From: Misgurnus anguillicaudatus
Taxonomy: Eukaryota; Chordata; Actinopteri; Cypriniformes; Cobitidae
Direction: 5' to 3'
Assembly: GCF_027580225.2 (NCBI RefSeq)
Contig: NC_073348.2
Coordinates: 24,858,001 to 24,922,000 of the forward strand
Length of the DNA: 64,000 nucleotides
The position numbers were made by a program, and so were the translations under genes. Below, in pieces: positions 11,072-23,156 of this stretch. The number at the start of each line of letters is the position of its first letter. The stretch's first letter is position 1. The notes beneath the pieces are model-generated. The model saw nothing but the letters and a program-made list of their open reading frames with translations, did no database searches and was not told where the DNA came from.

Positions 11072-12644
11072 ACACTTACATCTTATTCGCATTATAATCG
11101 GCATCACACGATAGCCTGAAGAAATCCTCTCTTTAAGGGTGTAACAATGAAGTCATTCTCATCTCATTGAGGTTTGGACTTATATTTTATGAAAAGAAAA
11201 CGGATGGATAATAAACCACCTGGATATTAAGGTGCTTAAGTGACTTAAGCTAATGAAGGAGCTGATCCCAGGGAATTACTAAGTTTTGCGTAAGCATGTG
11301 ATAATTATATCTCTTATATCGTGCCAACTGATATGTTAAGAATGGCAAGGCTGTGTGTAACGGCCAAATTGCGATTTGTATTATATTCCTTGTATTTATT
11401 CCTTTACACGGAGAGTCAGGATTTTTCTGTGATTTGTGTATAATACCTCCTTGTGTGTTACGCAATGACCGTGAGATTCAGTGATGTGGACCGTGCATGT
11501 TTTAAAATGCTGCTGTAAGGGGGGGCGACGTGACTGAGCACATACAGTTTGTGCAGGTTGTATATATTTAATATTGCTGCTTTGATTTAATGAATGACTG
11601 CATTTGGTTAAAAAAAATGGGAAGGCTAAACGAACGGATGTGTTAAGATTTTACATCCCTCAGGGGAAACGAACAAAAAACTGGATATGTTAATGCAATT
11701 TTCATAATTACCATATACATTATTTGCCAATTTATTTTCTTTTAAAACTGAATTTTTATTTAAACTTTTTTTTTTTTAATAAAATTAAGAAAAAATTAAT
11801 GGCGTTGTCATTGGTTAATATGTTAAAAACAAACTTTATTACTCCACTAAGAGGTTGCTCATTTCTTAAATGATTATAATAAAACAATTCCCAAGAGTGT
11901 AGAAAAGTCTTTGAAACATAAATAGAAAATGTCTTTAAAGTCTTAGGAAGGCAAGTGTTGATGTTTAGACTCTGTAGTTTTAATTTCTGAACAGCTGTTG
12001 GCTACACATGGTTGTAGTGGACGAGACCAGGCACGAGAACGCTTCTTTAGTCGACCAGCTAAACGCTGCCACCTAGTGGACAAAAAGCATGAGACCAATG
12101 TTTAAAAATCTTATGTGGATCAGGCCGGCCTTTGTTTATCCCCAATTGCTTTTTAGTGCAAACATTAGCCCAAATTATGCAAAATAAATAATTGAGTTGA
12201 AATCATTTGCTGACAGCCTAGTCCCCCCAGGTAAAAAAAATCTGCACCCCTCAGTTGAAGGATAACACCACAGTTTTTCGATATTTTACTACGTTCTTGC
12301 CTCAGCTTAGAGGAATTAATACATACCTATCTTTTATCAATGCGTACACTTAAGCTTTGTACAGCGCGTCGTGAATCCATTAGCATTTAGCCTAGCCCCA
12401 TTCATTCCTTAGGATCCAAACAGGGATGAATTTAGAAGCCATCAAACAATTCCATGTTTCCAAGTATATTGAATGGGGGAAGAGCACTTAGTTTGCAGCG
12501 AGGGTGGTCAGAAGTGATGATGTTAGGTATGTATTGATTTGTCTGAGTTGAGGTAGGAACGTGGTGAAATGTTGAAGAACGGTGGTGTTTTCCTTTAAAG
12601 ATCCTGAGACACAGATATTTTAATAAAAAAAGGTTTTAAAACTA
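11072..12644. other. arrb2 3' UTR and intergenic DNA
   Basis: arrb2 poly(A) candidates are AATAAA at 11210-11215 and another near 11778. The rest is AT-rich, with no exon or WD40-coding sequence. This matters because the ATG16-like gene ends at 12645 without WD repeats. Confidence 0.6.
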
Positions 12645-13689
12645 TTATAAAATGGCTTGTCTGTCTTGTGCCCACCTTTCGAGTGTTGCATTGTGCCTAT
12701 TAATTCTCTCTGCTTCCTCTATTTTCTCCTCTAACCAGCGGTCTAGAAGCTGTTCCTTCTGTGAGTTCAATGCAGTAAGCTCCTCTTTCTGTGTTTGGTG
12801 CTCCAGTTTCAGGGCTGTCAGTTCCTTTGATTGACACTCCAGCTGATACTCATTTTCTGCTAGATCTGCCTTTAATGAAGAAGCTCCCTGGGCAAACACA
12901 ACCGCCTCAGTCCTGTATCGAGTAATTCTAAAGCAGGAAAAGATACAAAACCCAATCGATTTTTATTACAACTCATGTGATGTCATCAAATGCAGACAGT
13001 ATTCTTGTAGCTCAATGGGTAGAGCACTGTGTTAACAGTGCAAATGTTATGGGTTTGATTTCCAGGAAATTTTATAAATTATATGATAAATAGATATGAG
13101 AAATGGATGACCTACTGTGAATGACAATATTGTAACTCCGCCTCCTTCAGATATAAACTGCTGGTCAGCTCTGATATTGTCTGCTTAAGCTATACAGAAA
13201 ATTATAATATATGAAAACAAGTTTGTATTGAAGTTACTAAAAATAAATGAAATTTGATCAAGAAAACAGTATAATTTATCAGTAATCTTACCTGTTGATT
13301 AAGAAACTCGACTTCATTCACTCGCAGATAAAGTGTGCCACCTTCATCTGGGCATATTTTATTGGTTTTAGACCTTTTTCACAGCAGATAATATAGAAAA
13401 ACATTAACAAACTGACATATGTGTAGTTTCAACTGCTTCAACACTTTGTCAGGCACTACCTGAATGTGTCCAGGTCTTCCCAGAGCTTCACGTGGAAGGC
13501 CAGCATCTCCTCCAGCTTGGACACTGTCAGGGAAACAGGTCTTTTATTGAAACTGTAGTTATTTGTTTATTTAGGATTATGTATTACAAAACATAGCATA
13601 CCTTTGTTATAGAGGCCAGAGAAAGGATCTCTCTCCCTGCAGTCCCTATGAAATAGCTCTGCCCGCACGTGACTCTTCCAAGATTCCAT
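12645..13689 (-). CDS. Short ATG16-like coiled-coil protein, no WD40 domain
   Basis: Five exons read on the minus strand (13602-13689, 13460-13523, 13292-13373, 13116-13189, 12645-12927) join in phase to 196 residues. The N-terminus (WKSHVRAELFHRD, residues 4-16) follows the ATG5-binding helix of ATG16L1. The rest is a coiled coil whose end (LDRWLEEKIEEAERIN, about residues 165-180) follows ATG16L1 RWMAEKAQEANRLN. ATG16 dimerises and scaffolds ATG12-ATG5 for LC3 lipidation. Vertebrate ATG16L1 and ATG16L2 are about 600 residues with seven WD repeats; this model stops in frame at the end of the coil, giving a yeast-Atg16-like size. No WD40 exon lies between it and arrb2. It is transcribed towards arrb2, with med11 diverging behind it. 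The family call is firm; the orthology is not. Confidence 0.82.
13005..13075 (+). repeat. tRNA-derived SINE fragment
   Basis: GTAGCTCAATGGGTAGAGCA resembles a tRNA A box and ATGGGTTTGATTTCC a degraded B box. The sequence lies in intron 4 of the ATG16-like gene. There is no intact cloverleaf, so it is not a tRNA gene. Confidence 0.65.
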
Positions 13690-13889
13690 GCTTGTGTTTG
13701 TAAAGGTAGAAAACTTACTTATTTCACAATGCTTTTAAAAGTTCTTTTTTCCAGCGTTTATGCACTTAGTATTGAGTTAAACTTCAAGCCGGGAGTCGTT
13801 AACGTGCGAAGTTTTTCTCCAGACGGGGCGCAAACGACATCGGTCACTTGTTAGATGTGTTTGATTTCATGCATGCGGCGTTGTTTCGC

Positions 13890-13953
13890 CAAAGTATCGC
13901 GAGAGCGATTCCTGAGCATGATTAGGAACAGCTCTCGCGGTACTTTGATGTCA
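13890..13953. promoter_or_regulatory. CGCGAGA/TCTCGCG inverted repeat, copy B
   Basis: Arms 13890-13913 and 13924-13947 pair around a 10-nt spacer, with cores ATCGCGAGAGCG and GCTCTCGCG and the same ACTTTGATGTCA outer end as copies A and C. It lies 200 bp upstream of the ATG16-like start codon and 392 bp upstream of the med11 start codon, in the interval shared by these divergent genes. Confidence 0.6.
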
Positions 13954-14344
13954 TACGCAAATTTGCCTGCGCCGTGCCTGGTTTCGCGTTTTTGTGAACA
14001 TTTTGACCATCTGTGGTTGCCGTACCTTGTTTGCTACTGAAAATGCATTGTGTATCTGCGTACAAGTGACTGTAAATATCGTCTCACATTCAACTTTTGC
14101 TCTATTTTCGTACATGTAACTAGTTTTAAATGACGGGCATCTAACTTCGTTGAGTTTTCCGTTTGATTTCGACAGCTGTATTGTTTGGTTACTAGCTAAC
14201 TGGTGTTAGCAGGTAACTTAAGTGTTTATTAAAACTGTCGTGCTGTGATTCAGTTGGTCATTTAGTATGTGTGCAGTAGGCAAATCGTTTTATTTACGAT
14301 TTTATATTTATGTTTTATATTTGTTATTTTTGCAGGTGTTTGAG

Positions 14345-15325
14345 ATGGCTAATGATAGGCTAAGAGCTCTGGAAGATGTGGAGAAGGAGATCGCGTTAGT
14401 TCTGCAGAGCGCTGGTTTGTAGTCACTTGCTTTCAGATATTTAACATGATGCTTACTTTAACTATTCATTTGTTAAGCACTATTAAATCGCTCGTTATTT
14501 TATGTAAAGTAACGTACAAGTGAATTCGTGTATTCGACTTTTTGCGCTGCGCAGAGTGATCGGCGTTTAACATTAAAGTATCGCGAGAACACACCCCTCC
14601 GTATTATATCAAAACGTTCTCGCGCTACTTTGATGTTTTATGTCTATCGTTCCGTGCAATTTTGCTTGTTTCGCACAAATATTTAATCAAATCATACTCA
14701 AATAGTTATTAAACATGATAAAATAAGTTAAGCAATTAAACATAAATTATTAATTCTGTCTTGCAGGAACTATTGTGCTGGAGCTTTCCAAAGAGAAGTC
14801 CAATGCAAGTTTGTTAGACAGACAGCTGAATCAGTTCCAGACTTCAATCAGCAGAGTGGAGAATGAACTCAGTGCACAGATCCGATATCTGACACAGGTG
14901 TGTTTGACACAAGTCCTCTTCTGCTACATGATGTGGTATTTTGTGTACAAAACAAGAGTTGTACGAAAGTGTCTTTCCAATCGTTTCATTGTACTATTCT
15001 TTCTAAACTAGGAAAACTATTTTAGCCAATCATGTTGTCAATATTCTACTTCAAATATGTAACAGCATGAAATGTTTTTGAAAAGTAAATGCCATTATGA
15101 AAGATTATAGTATTACACACATCCACTGCCTTTGTGATGACCTGCACCAACTTTGTACTCTTTTCTGCGTTTTGAGTAAAGGTGGCAACGGGTCAACCCC
15201 ATGAGGGATCAACATATTCAGCCAGAAAGGACTGCCAGATGGCCCTGAACCGAGCAGAATATGCCCGTGTTAAACTAGGAGAACTGGGACGCACCTGTGA
15301 AATGATGCTTGATCCACAGACTTAA
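14345..15325 (+). CDS. med11: Mediator complex subunit 11
   Basis: Three coding exons (14345-14414, 14767-14897, 15182-15325) give 114 residues (human MED11 has 117). MED11 is a small helical subunit of the Mediator head module. It pairs with MED22 and links Mediator to TFIIH and RNA polymerase II. Diagnostic stretches are [37 protein letters not shown] and [16 protein letters not shown] likely acceptor (TTTTTGCAG, ending at about 14335) just before the start codon suggests a non-coding first exon. AATAAA follows the stop directly at 15326-15331. ARRB2 and MED11 are also neighbours on human 17p13, without the ATG16-like gene seen here. Confidence 0.95.
14569..14637. promoter_or_regulatory. 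CGCGAGA/TCTCGCG inverted repeat, copy C
   Basis: Arms 14569-14590 and 14616-14637 are 22 nt with two mismatches, around a 25-nt spacer. The core is ATCGCGAGAAC/GTTCTCGCG and the outer ends AACATTAAAG/CTTTGATGTT, plainly related to copies A and B. It sits in the first coding intron of med11, 155 bp after the exon. Confidence 0.6.
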
Positions 15326-15602
15326 AATAAAGTATTGTATGGATGGACTATTGTTTGTAAAAATCTGACCGCATGCCTGATGGTAAAGGGCAAACTGCGT
15401 GTCTAGAGTCATAAATACTTAATTTCCAGATGTTTGTAGTGTTAGGAAATGTTTACTTATTTTGTTACTGCTATTTAAAGAATTTTGCAAAAAAAGGTTT
15501 TTCATTTTATTGAAGTGAACACATCATACCAGCACACACATAATTGACATAAATAAAATAGGCATTAAATATCATTTTACCACACAAAGACTTAGCAGTT
15601 CA

Positions 15603-15820
15603 GGATAGTTCCGCCAAAAAATGAAAATTCTGTCATTATGTACCCTCATTTTGTACTAAACCTGGATGAGTTTCTTCTGTTGAACACAAAAGATAATTTT
15701 TTTTCTACTATGAAAGTCAATGGGTACCGTCAACTGTGTGGTTACTATCAATTATTAGAACAACATTGGGGTGAGTAAATAATAACACAATTTTTATTTT
15801 TGGGTAAACTATCCCTTTAA
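15603..15820. mobile_element. GGATAGTT...AACTATCC fold-back MITE
   Basis: The ends GGATAGTTCCGCCAAAAAATG and TTTTGGGTAAACTATCCCTTT are inverted copies of a TIR family abundant in cyprinid genomes. It has no coding content and lies between med11 and rnasek. The remaining DNA to 16204 is AT-rich rnasek 3' flank. Confidence 0.75.
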
Positions 15821-16204
15821 ATATCTAAATAAAAAATATCCACCATACACATACATACTACACACCAGTTCCTATCAGACCTACTGGCTATTCATCAGGA
15901 AGGATTGGGTTCATTATATAATTTTTATAGATAATGTGCAGTCAACATTTCTATTTACCCGGAAATATAGATACATCATGCATTTACATACAGTGTGTGC
16001 ACATGTATTTTTCCATTATTAGTATTATTTTCCATTTCAGTAATTACAATTGTCCTTTCTAGTGGACCATTTTTTTGAAACCCAAACTGAACTGCCATCT
16101 ATTCAAATTTTAGTAAACACAACAAAACAAATAGTACATTTTGAACATTGCACAAGTTCTCTAAAAATAAATAATAATGGGAGTGAAGATAAAGTTCTCC
16201 GGCT

Positions 16205-17268
16205 TTATGTCACCATGTACTCTTGGCGCTTGTTAAGGCGAACCTGACAAAGAGACACAGCACCAACACCTACATAAATGGCAGCAGCGATGAAACAGTT
16301 AATGCCAACTTGATTGTAGAGTCCGTAAATAGTCTGTGGTGGATTTTTGCTGTTCAAGAAATTCACAAATATGAGTTAACATGTGCATATTTATGTGTCT
16401 TACCTAAAGCGTCTGTTTTCACTCTATGCATGTCATTTATATATATATATATATATGACCCCGCCAAAGTCATTTTGATTTACTGTTTTTTACATACAAT
16501 CTTCATAAATAATGTAAAGGTATGCTCTGTTATATTTAGTGGGTAGGGTCATGTCAAAGATTGAAATTAAAGTAAAATCAAACTTAAATGCTCGTTATCT
16601 CATAATTAGATTATAAAACGTCACATATAGATTCTTAATATGGTGTAATTTACATGCAACCCTTGTCATATGTATTATACATATAATACACAGTCAGTTG
16701 TTTTTAAGAAGATATCTGAGCATATTGTCACATTACAGTAAGAAAAAGATTTAAGATGGGGTACAGCAACTTACTCATTACGGATGTCTTCCTCAGTAAA
16801 GGGAACATCTTCGATCAATACAGCAGATTTTGCGCTGAAGAAGATTCCCAACATTGACTGACAGAAAAAAATAGGACATAAGATTGTACATAGAATAAAA
16901 AAATATTTAAAGATTATTGCATGGTTAAATCAATATGTTAAAAGAGTACTTCAGAGATAAATGCATTCAGGCCTTTAACGTTACATCCTATGGTTATCTG
17001 TGTCAGGTGGTTATATTTTCAGTTTTTATAAATAACTCTCTAAAAATATATATTCAAGCACATTTTAACAGAGAACCCATATACTAATTATTTCAAATAC
17101 GATTTTTTTTTTTAATAAGATCGCCGTCGTTGGAAATTATTTACATTAGCTAAAGCTAGTAAGCAATGTCACGAAGATTATAATCCTTACCAGCATAACG
17201 ACACCCCATATGCTTAACACGATCCCACAGGCGGCTACTTTCGGCCCGCAGAATAAAAGCGACGGCAT
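16205..17268 (-). CDS. rnasek: Ribonuclease kappa / V-ATPase V0 subunit f
   Basis: Three exons on the minus strand (17191-17268, 16775-16857, 16205-16349) give 101 residues. The protein matches vertebrate RNASEK throughout: [16 protein letters not shown] at the start, [13 protein letters not shown] between two membrane helices, NCFIAA in helix 2 and [14 protein letters not shown] at the end. RNASEK is a small endosomal and lysosomal membrane protein, first described as a ribonuclease and later found in the mammalian V-ATPase V0 sector. The start lies 464 bp from the bacc1 start on the other strand, so the two probably share a promoter region. Confidence 0.96.
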
Positions 17269-17732
17269 TTTACCCGAAACCAAACACCGATTCTTTCTGT
17301 CGAAATCGGGGAGAAAAGATGCTACATTCGAGATGAAAGCAAGCCTCTCTCTCCTCCACAATCCAATCGCCGCTATGTATATCGGCCGAATTCGGTTGAA
17401 TTCGTCTATCTTCGCTTATACTCGGCAATGTTCGTATGGATGTTGCGCAGAATGTCTGCAGTCATTTGATTGGGTGTGAAGCGACCAATCACACGCCTCG
17501 ACTTCGAGCCGCAATGTACCCTGGGAGTTTTTAGTTCGAACTATTATCCTACGCTCATTCTGCTTATTGAGATTTTTTTATGTCAAATATAAGAAAAATA
17601 TAATAATTTACTCGCACAATAGTTTATTAAATGCCTAAAACAGTCATTTTAAACGTGTTTGGAAAGCTTTAGCTACGGACAGCCTGGTTTATATCTGTGT
17701 CATTTTTGTTTGTCTGAGCTCAGTACTCCAGC
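17269..17732. promoter_or_regulatory. Bidirectional promoter region between rnasek and bacc1
   Basis: This 464-bp interval separates two divergent start codons. It contains CCAAT at 17363-17367 and 17485-17489, ATTGG at 17469-17473, several CG dinucleotides and no obvious TATA box. Start sites cannot be fixed from sequence alone. Confidence 0.6.
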
Positions 17733-19917
17733 ATGACTTCAGCTTCCACAAAGGTAAACGAGTTGCATTATCCGTTCTGCATCATTCATATTTATTCATA
17801 TTAATGTAAATAATTGTGTTAAGATAAATGTAAACAAATGTCCGTCAGGTGGGCGAGATCTTCTCGGCTGCTGGCGCTGCGTTCACCAAACTGGGTGAAT
17901 TGACCATGCAGTTGCATCCAGTGGCAGACTCATCTCCTGCAGGGTAACATTTGAAATAAATGCTTTATCAAACTTATTTTCTGCTCGATCTGCAGCTACA
18001 GTATTTGAAAACCACGTATGTTAAATGCGTAACTGTTAAAGGGTCTCTGCATATGAATACAGGCTCTTATTTTAGTATGTTAAAGTCAGTTTAACTGGAT
18101 GATCATCAGGTCTGCACAGATCTTAGCTTTGGTTGCTCTTTCTGTATACTTTTCTTTAATAATTAAATTAAGTTTAAATAAAATACAGTGATTAAGGTCA
18201 AACTATGCAATTTCCATCCCAAGTTTGCTTATAATAAAGAGTCTGTGTTGTTAAACTGTGATCTTTTCCTCTGTATGCTGCATCCTATCATCGCTCAGGG
18301 CCAAATGGACAGACACAGAGATTGACATGCTACGTTCAGCAGTACGACGTTTCGGTGAAGATTTGAACAGCATCAGCTCTGTCATAAAGGAACGCACCGT
18401 GTAAGAATCAAAATATATCTCAATCTATCATTTTACAGGTGACATTATATCAATGTGCAAAACTACTATATACTATCATTTAAAATGATATTAGAAGTAT
18501 ATTGTGTAGAAAAGCAGAAAGCAGCTTTCATTCATAGATAAATGTATTATAAACTTTCTCTTTTTTAATCTTGTAGTGCCCAGATTAAGACCACAGTGAA
18601 AAGGAAACTCTACGAAGACAGTAGGGTACCTCTCACCACAGAGTCCCCTAAAAAGATAATGAAGAAGACCCCTGTGACGCTACCACCTCCTCCAGCATCA
18701 GTGGCTCCCAGTGTTATTTCCGTGCCAACCTCTCAGGTTGTCGTGACAACAGGATTGCAGAGTTCTTCATCTTTACAACCGGCAATAAAGAACCCTAAAC
18801 CATCAGGTGATTCCCAAATCTAAGAATTAATATAATTTTCCTGGAATTCTTACAGTTTTTAGTTTTATCAATGCACGTGGTAGGGTTTTAACATCCCTCT
18901 CTGTTATCAGATGTGACGCTGAGTGCTCTGAATGACTCTGATGTGAACAGTGATTTGGTGGATATCGAAGGGCTCGGAGAGGGTTCGACTAAAAGACCAA
19001 ACTTTGACCAGGGTGAGTGTCATCTTCTTATTCTTAAGAGTAAATACATTTCATGATAAAACAAAGTTAAAGGAATCGTTTACCCACACATCAATTTTTT
19101 AAATCACAAATGTTACTGTTTATTGGCGTTCATTAAAGAGACACTCCACTATTTTTGAAAATAGACTCATTTTCCTGCTTTTTTACCTTTTTGGAATCCA
19201 TTCAGCTGATCTCCAGGTCTGGCGGTACCACTTGTAGCATAGCTTAGCATAATCCATTGAATCTGATTAGACCATAAGCATCATGCAAAAAAATAACCAA
19301 AGAGTTTCTATATTTTTCCTATTTAAAACTCTTTCTGTAGTTAAATCGTGTACTACGACTGACGGAAAATTAAAAATTTTGATTTTTTAGGCAGATATGG
19401 AACTATACTCTTATTTTGGCATAATTATCAAGGACTTTGCTGCTGTAACATCGCTGCAGCAGGCGCAATGCGTAATATCATCGTGTCTGCGGCAGCCATG
19501 TTACGGCAGCAAAGTCCTTGATTACCCCAGAATGAGAGTATAGTTCCTAGCATATCTGTCTAGAAAATCGCAACTTTTAATTTTCTGTCGGTCTTAGTAC
19601 ATGATGTAACTACAGAAGAGACAAGTTTTAAATAGGAAAAATATTGAAACTCTTTGGTTATTTTTTTTAAGCGTGATGCTAATGGTCCAATCTGATTCAA
19701 TGAATTGTGCTATGCTAAGCTATGGTAAAAGTGGTACCGCCAGACCCGAAGATCGTCTGATTGGATTCCAAAATGGTAAAAATCAAATGTTTATCTCCAG
19801 GGGGGAAAAAAGTAGAGTGTCCCTTTAAACCGTTTTTCTTTTCTTCTGTTAGAGAGCTTAAATCTGGACTCCAGTCTGATAATGAACTCCAGTGATTTGC
19901 CCCTGCTGTCCCGCTGA
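17733..19917 (+). CDS. bacc1: BPTF-associated chromatin complex component 1 (C17orf49 homologue)
   Basis: Six exons (17733-17753, 17849-17943, 18299-18400, 18577-18806, 18911-19012, 19853-19917) give 204 residues. The N-terminus ([36 protein letters not shown]) is almost identical to human C17orf49. Residues about 40-87 ([19 protein letters not shown] to VKRKLYED) form a SANT/Myb-like domain. A Pro/Ser/Val-rich linker and the conserved [20 protein letters not shown] tail follow. The human protein is a nuclear partner of the BPTF/NURF and MLL chromatin complexes. The last intron carries a 0.7-kb fold-back element (19133-19829) ending 23 bp before the final exon. Confidence 0.96.
19133..19829. 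mobile_element. Fold-back element in bacc1 intron 5 (family copy 1)
   Basis: It begins TTAAAGAGACACTCCACTAT and ends with the complement GTAGAGTGTCCCTTTAA. Long inverted arms include ACCAAAGAGTTTC and its complement. A second copy lies at 33712-34492. It is non-autonomous. Confidence 0.8.
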
Positions 19918-22900
19918 TTCGCATCCATCACTCATGTTAATTTTCAAGGAGATGGGGGACTACAGTTATCAAGAACAGCCCATGTAATGAAGCTGCAGTT
20001 TGATTTCATGCTAAGAGAACTGTAAAGGCTACAGTCGGCACCTGTTGTACATTTTCCATTTTGGGTCCGAAAGCATCAGACCTGTTTTAGATCAGCGACT
20101 CCACCATTGGTTCGTATGAAATGGTGTAATTTTAAAATATTGTGCTATTTTTTTGTTGTTTTTTTTCTAATGGGGGAAATTGGCACTTTTGGTCAGAACC
20201 TGATGGAAAAATTAGTTTGTGTGGCTCGTTTATGCCATCTGGTACGGGCACAATTGAAATTAGTGGGTTTATAGGACAGATGTGCAGTAGTCAAACCAAT
20301 ATGTACATTTTTTAAGCATCTCTTTTTGTATTTTAATAAGCCCTTTTGGATAAAACTAAATGTTTCTTGGAGTAAAATGCTAACTGTAGGGAATATGGCA
20401 CCTTGCAAGCAAAAAGTTACAGAAGTACCATTTTCTTTCACTGCCATTTATGTTATGCGCAGCATTTATTATATGTAGTATATGGGACAATGTATATATT
20501 TTATTTTTAACATTGCAGACTGATTAAACAAGCCATTTTGACAACATGCATGATTTTGGTTCTATTCAACTTCCAAGTAAACAATTTTACATGCAGGTTA
20601 GAAAGACAGCATACAATCAATAAAATGAGTTTTTATTATGCTCTTGTTCATAAGAATATATGGTATAATATACATTTTTCCATGGTAAATGCTATTTCTT
20701 CTTTGATAATCAGACATTCATGTGTGACTCAGAATGAATAAATGTACTTTTGCTACCGACATGTCAAAAAAATAAAAAATAACTTTTATTTTCTTAACTT
20801 CCTGAATATAGTTTAAACAATCGACAGGCAGAAGCCACTCGTTTTGGCATTTCTACAGAATGTTTCTTGTGTGCTTACAAAAACTCAACCCATTTGTAAC
20901 TTTTTTTTTCAACGGACACAACCCTCGATTTTTAGCTATGGCCCACTTTTGGAAAAGATTTTATCACAGGTAATGTTTGAAAAATAAATGACAATATTTC
21001 ATATCTTAATAGTGAAATAAAATAAACTTAATAAAGCGAAAACACACTGTACAAAACTCAAGTCTCGATTCAATTCAGGTTTTTGGAAAAAATAAATGAA
21101 ACTGATTATCTTCATAAACATGACAGATACAGCAATTTGTATACAATGTAATGCATATTGCACATTCATAATCACTTATACATTGGTATCAATTTTTTTT
21201 TTTGAAAATCTCAAGGACCTCAACAACCAAAAATTGCAGATGACAAACAGTGCAAATAACTTTGGAATTCAAAACCTGTAAGGCAATTTCATCACATTGC
21301 TGAAAGTTTAACAGTAAATGTGTGAAAATAATAGGCAATGATTTTCCACCCAATATTTAACAACAAGAACATTAGGAACAGATTCAGATGTATATGCAGC
21401 TCTGGAGACCTACAAACTGTTTTTTTTATAAAATAAATACAAGATTGCTGACATATACCATTACACTGATAATACATTTAAGCTCTGCAACAGATGTGAT
21501 CGGTTGTAACCAAGGAAAACAATAAAAGGTGCCACAGATAAAATGCATTTTGTCAAAGTTATATTCGAAAATTGTTAGTAATGGGATTCCAGTTGTGTTT
21601 ACTTAAGGGCTATTTTAAGAACTTGTGACTCATTATGATTAAACAAAACCATCAGAAATAAAGCCACAATCTAAAACACTCAGTCTGAAAGTAAAGAATC
21701 AGTCAAGTTCATCATATGCTAAAAACATAAAGAAACAGACTGACTAACAAAAAACCCAAAACATTTCCCAAATCAGACTGAAACGTAAAACATACAAACA
21801 AGATCCATTACAATAAAAGTAAATGATCCCACTCATGTAACAGCAAAATCGATTAACATTAATGTCTAACACTGTGCAAATAGTACAAATAAGAAAAATA
21901 TGATATCTACTAACATCATGATTGTATGAATGTAAAAATGTACATTTTTATATCCCATTTATACAATAGCCCATCCCATGCAGGTGTTTAAATTTCTAAA
22001 CTTCTGTACACAATTCAGTTTCATAAAGTTTAGCATCTCTGCTCTTCAAGTCTTTAAGAATTAACTTAAACACGTCCTCTTAAGATGCAAAATAGTTATA
22101 CTCTGTACACTGATCAAGCCATGTGATGCCACAAAACTTGAACGATACTGTCTTCCATCAATGATCAAAAACATTAAAGTTACATGCTGTATTGTAAAAA
22201 ATGTTGAGCTAAATTTTTTAAGGGCATGCTTGGATTATTCTGCACTCCAAACAACTTAATCTTCCTAAAATTAGGGTTTATTTTCTTTAAGCTTCAACAA
22301 TGATTTTAATCATTCTGGTTTTGTTGCATCACTCACCCTGCAGTGTAGGCATGGCGTGAGACATCTACGTTATACAGTACTCATTGATAAATCTGAATGT
22401 CTGAGTAATCTGAAAATTGTGGGAGATGCCTGAGTGCTTTGGTACTGTTTTCAAAAATTACTGAAGAATAAAGGCTCAGGCTAACATGAACATGTAAAAA
22501 TAAACATATTTACAAATATCAGAACATAAAAGAAATGTAGGTTTAAAACCTACCAAAATAATATCTGATTATTCACATCTTTATACACTATATTACACAT
22601 ATTTACAATAGTTGGCAACTACTCCAAACTGATTTTAATACTTTTTCCTTATTGTCTGTTTTCAAGATAAGTTCGCTCAATCTGGATCTGTTTTTTAGAC
22701 TTTTGGACCCCATTAATGGAAGCTAATGTTGTATCAATTACAAAGACATCTTTGCAGCAAGTCTGAACTACACTGATAGTAGTCATTTTGTCAAGATTAA
22801 ATTGGCTGTAATCTTTTAAACACTAAGATTGTTTCATTGTAATCTGTTATTGCAATACTATTTTAGATAGACAATGTAATATTTCATAGGCACCGAAGAT

Positions 22901-23156
22901 CCTTACTCTGGTAAAACAGTTATTTACAAATGACTGAACAGGCTACAGCTGACAGACGTTGCTGTCATTTTGGATGCATCCAATACTTTGAGAGATTGAC
23001 TTCATATATTGCGCTTTGAATTCTTCCAAATCAAAGTTGTGAATTTCCTTCAGAATGATTTGAGAATCGAAAGACTTGCACCGAAAGCACCCAGAACAGA
23101 AACTATTTAAGACCAAAGCTTGGCCTTCATTTAGGAGTCTAGATGAACACTGATGT
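19918..23156. other. Convergent 3' ends of bacc1 (+) and the FAM122-like gene (-)
   Basis: The stretch is AT-rich with no credible exon. bacc1 poly(A) candidates occur near 20735 and 20771. The right part probably belongs to a long 3' UTR of the FAM122-like gene. No fold-back element or known microRNA precursor stands out by eye. Confidence 0.5.

Noticed and set aside
13005..13075. Possible tRNA gene
   Set aside because: The A and B boxes are degraded and the acceptor arms cannot pair; it matches a tRNA-derived SINE. The same applies at 35375, 40315 and 46394.
19918..23156. Search for a miR-195/497-like cluster next to bacc1, as in human
   Set aside because: I found no matching seed-containing precursor by eye in the flanking DNA.
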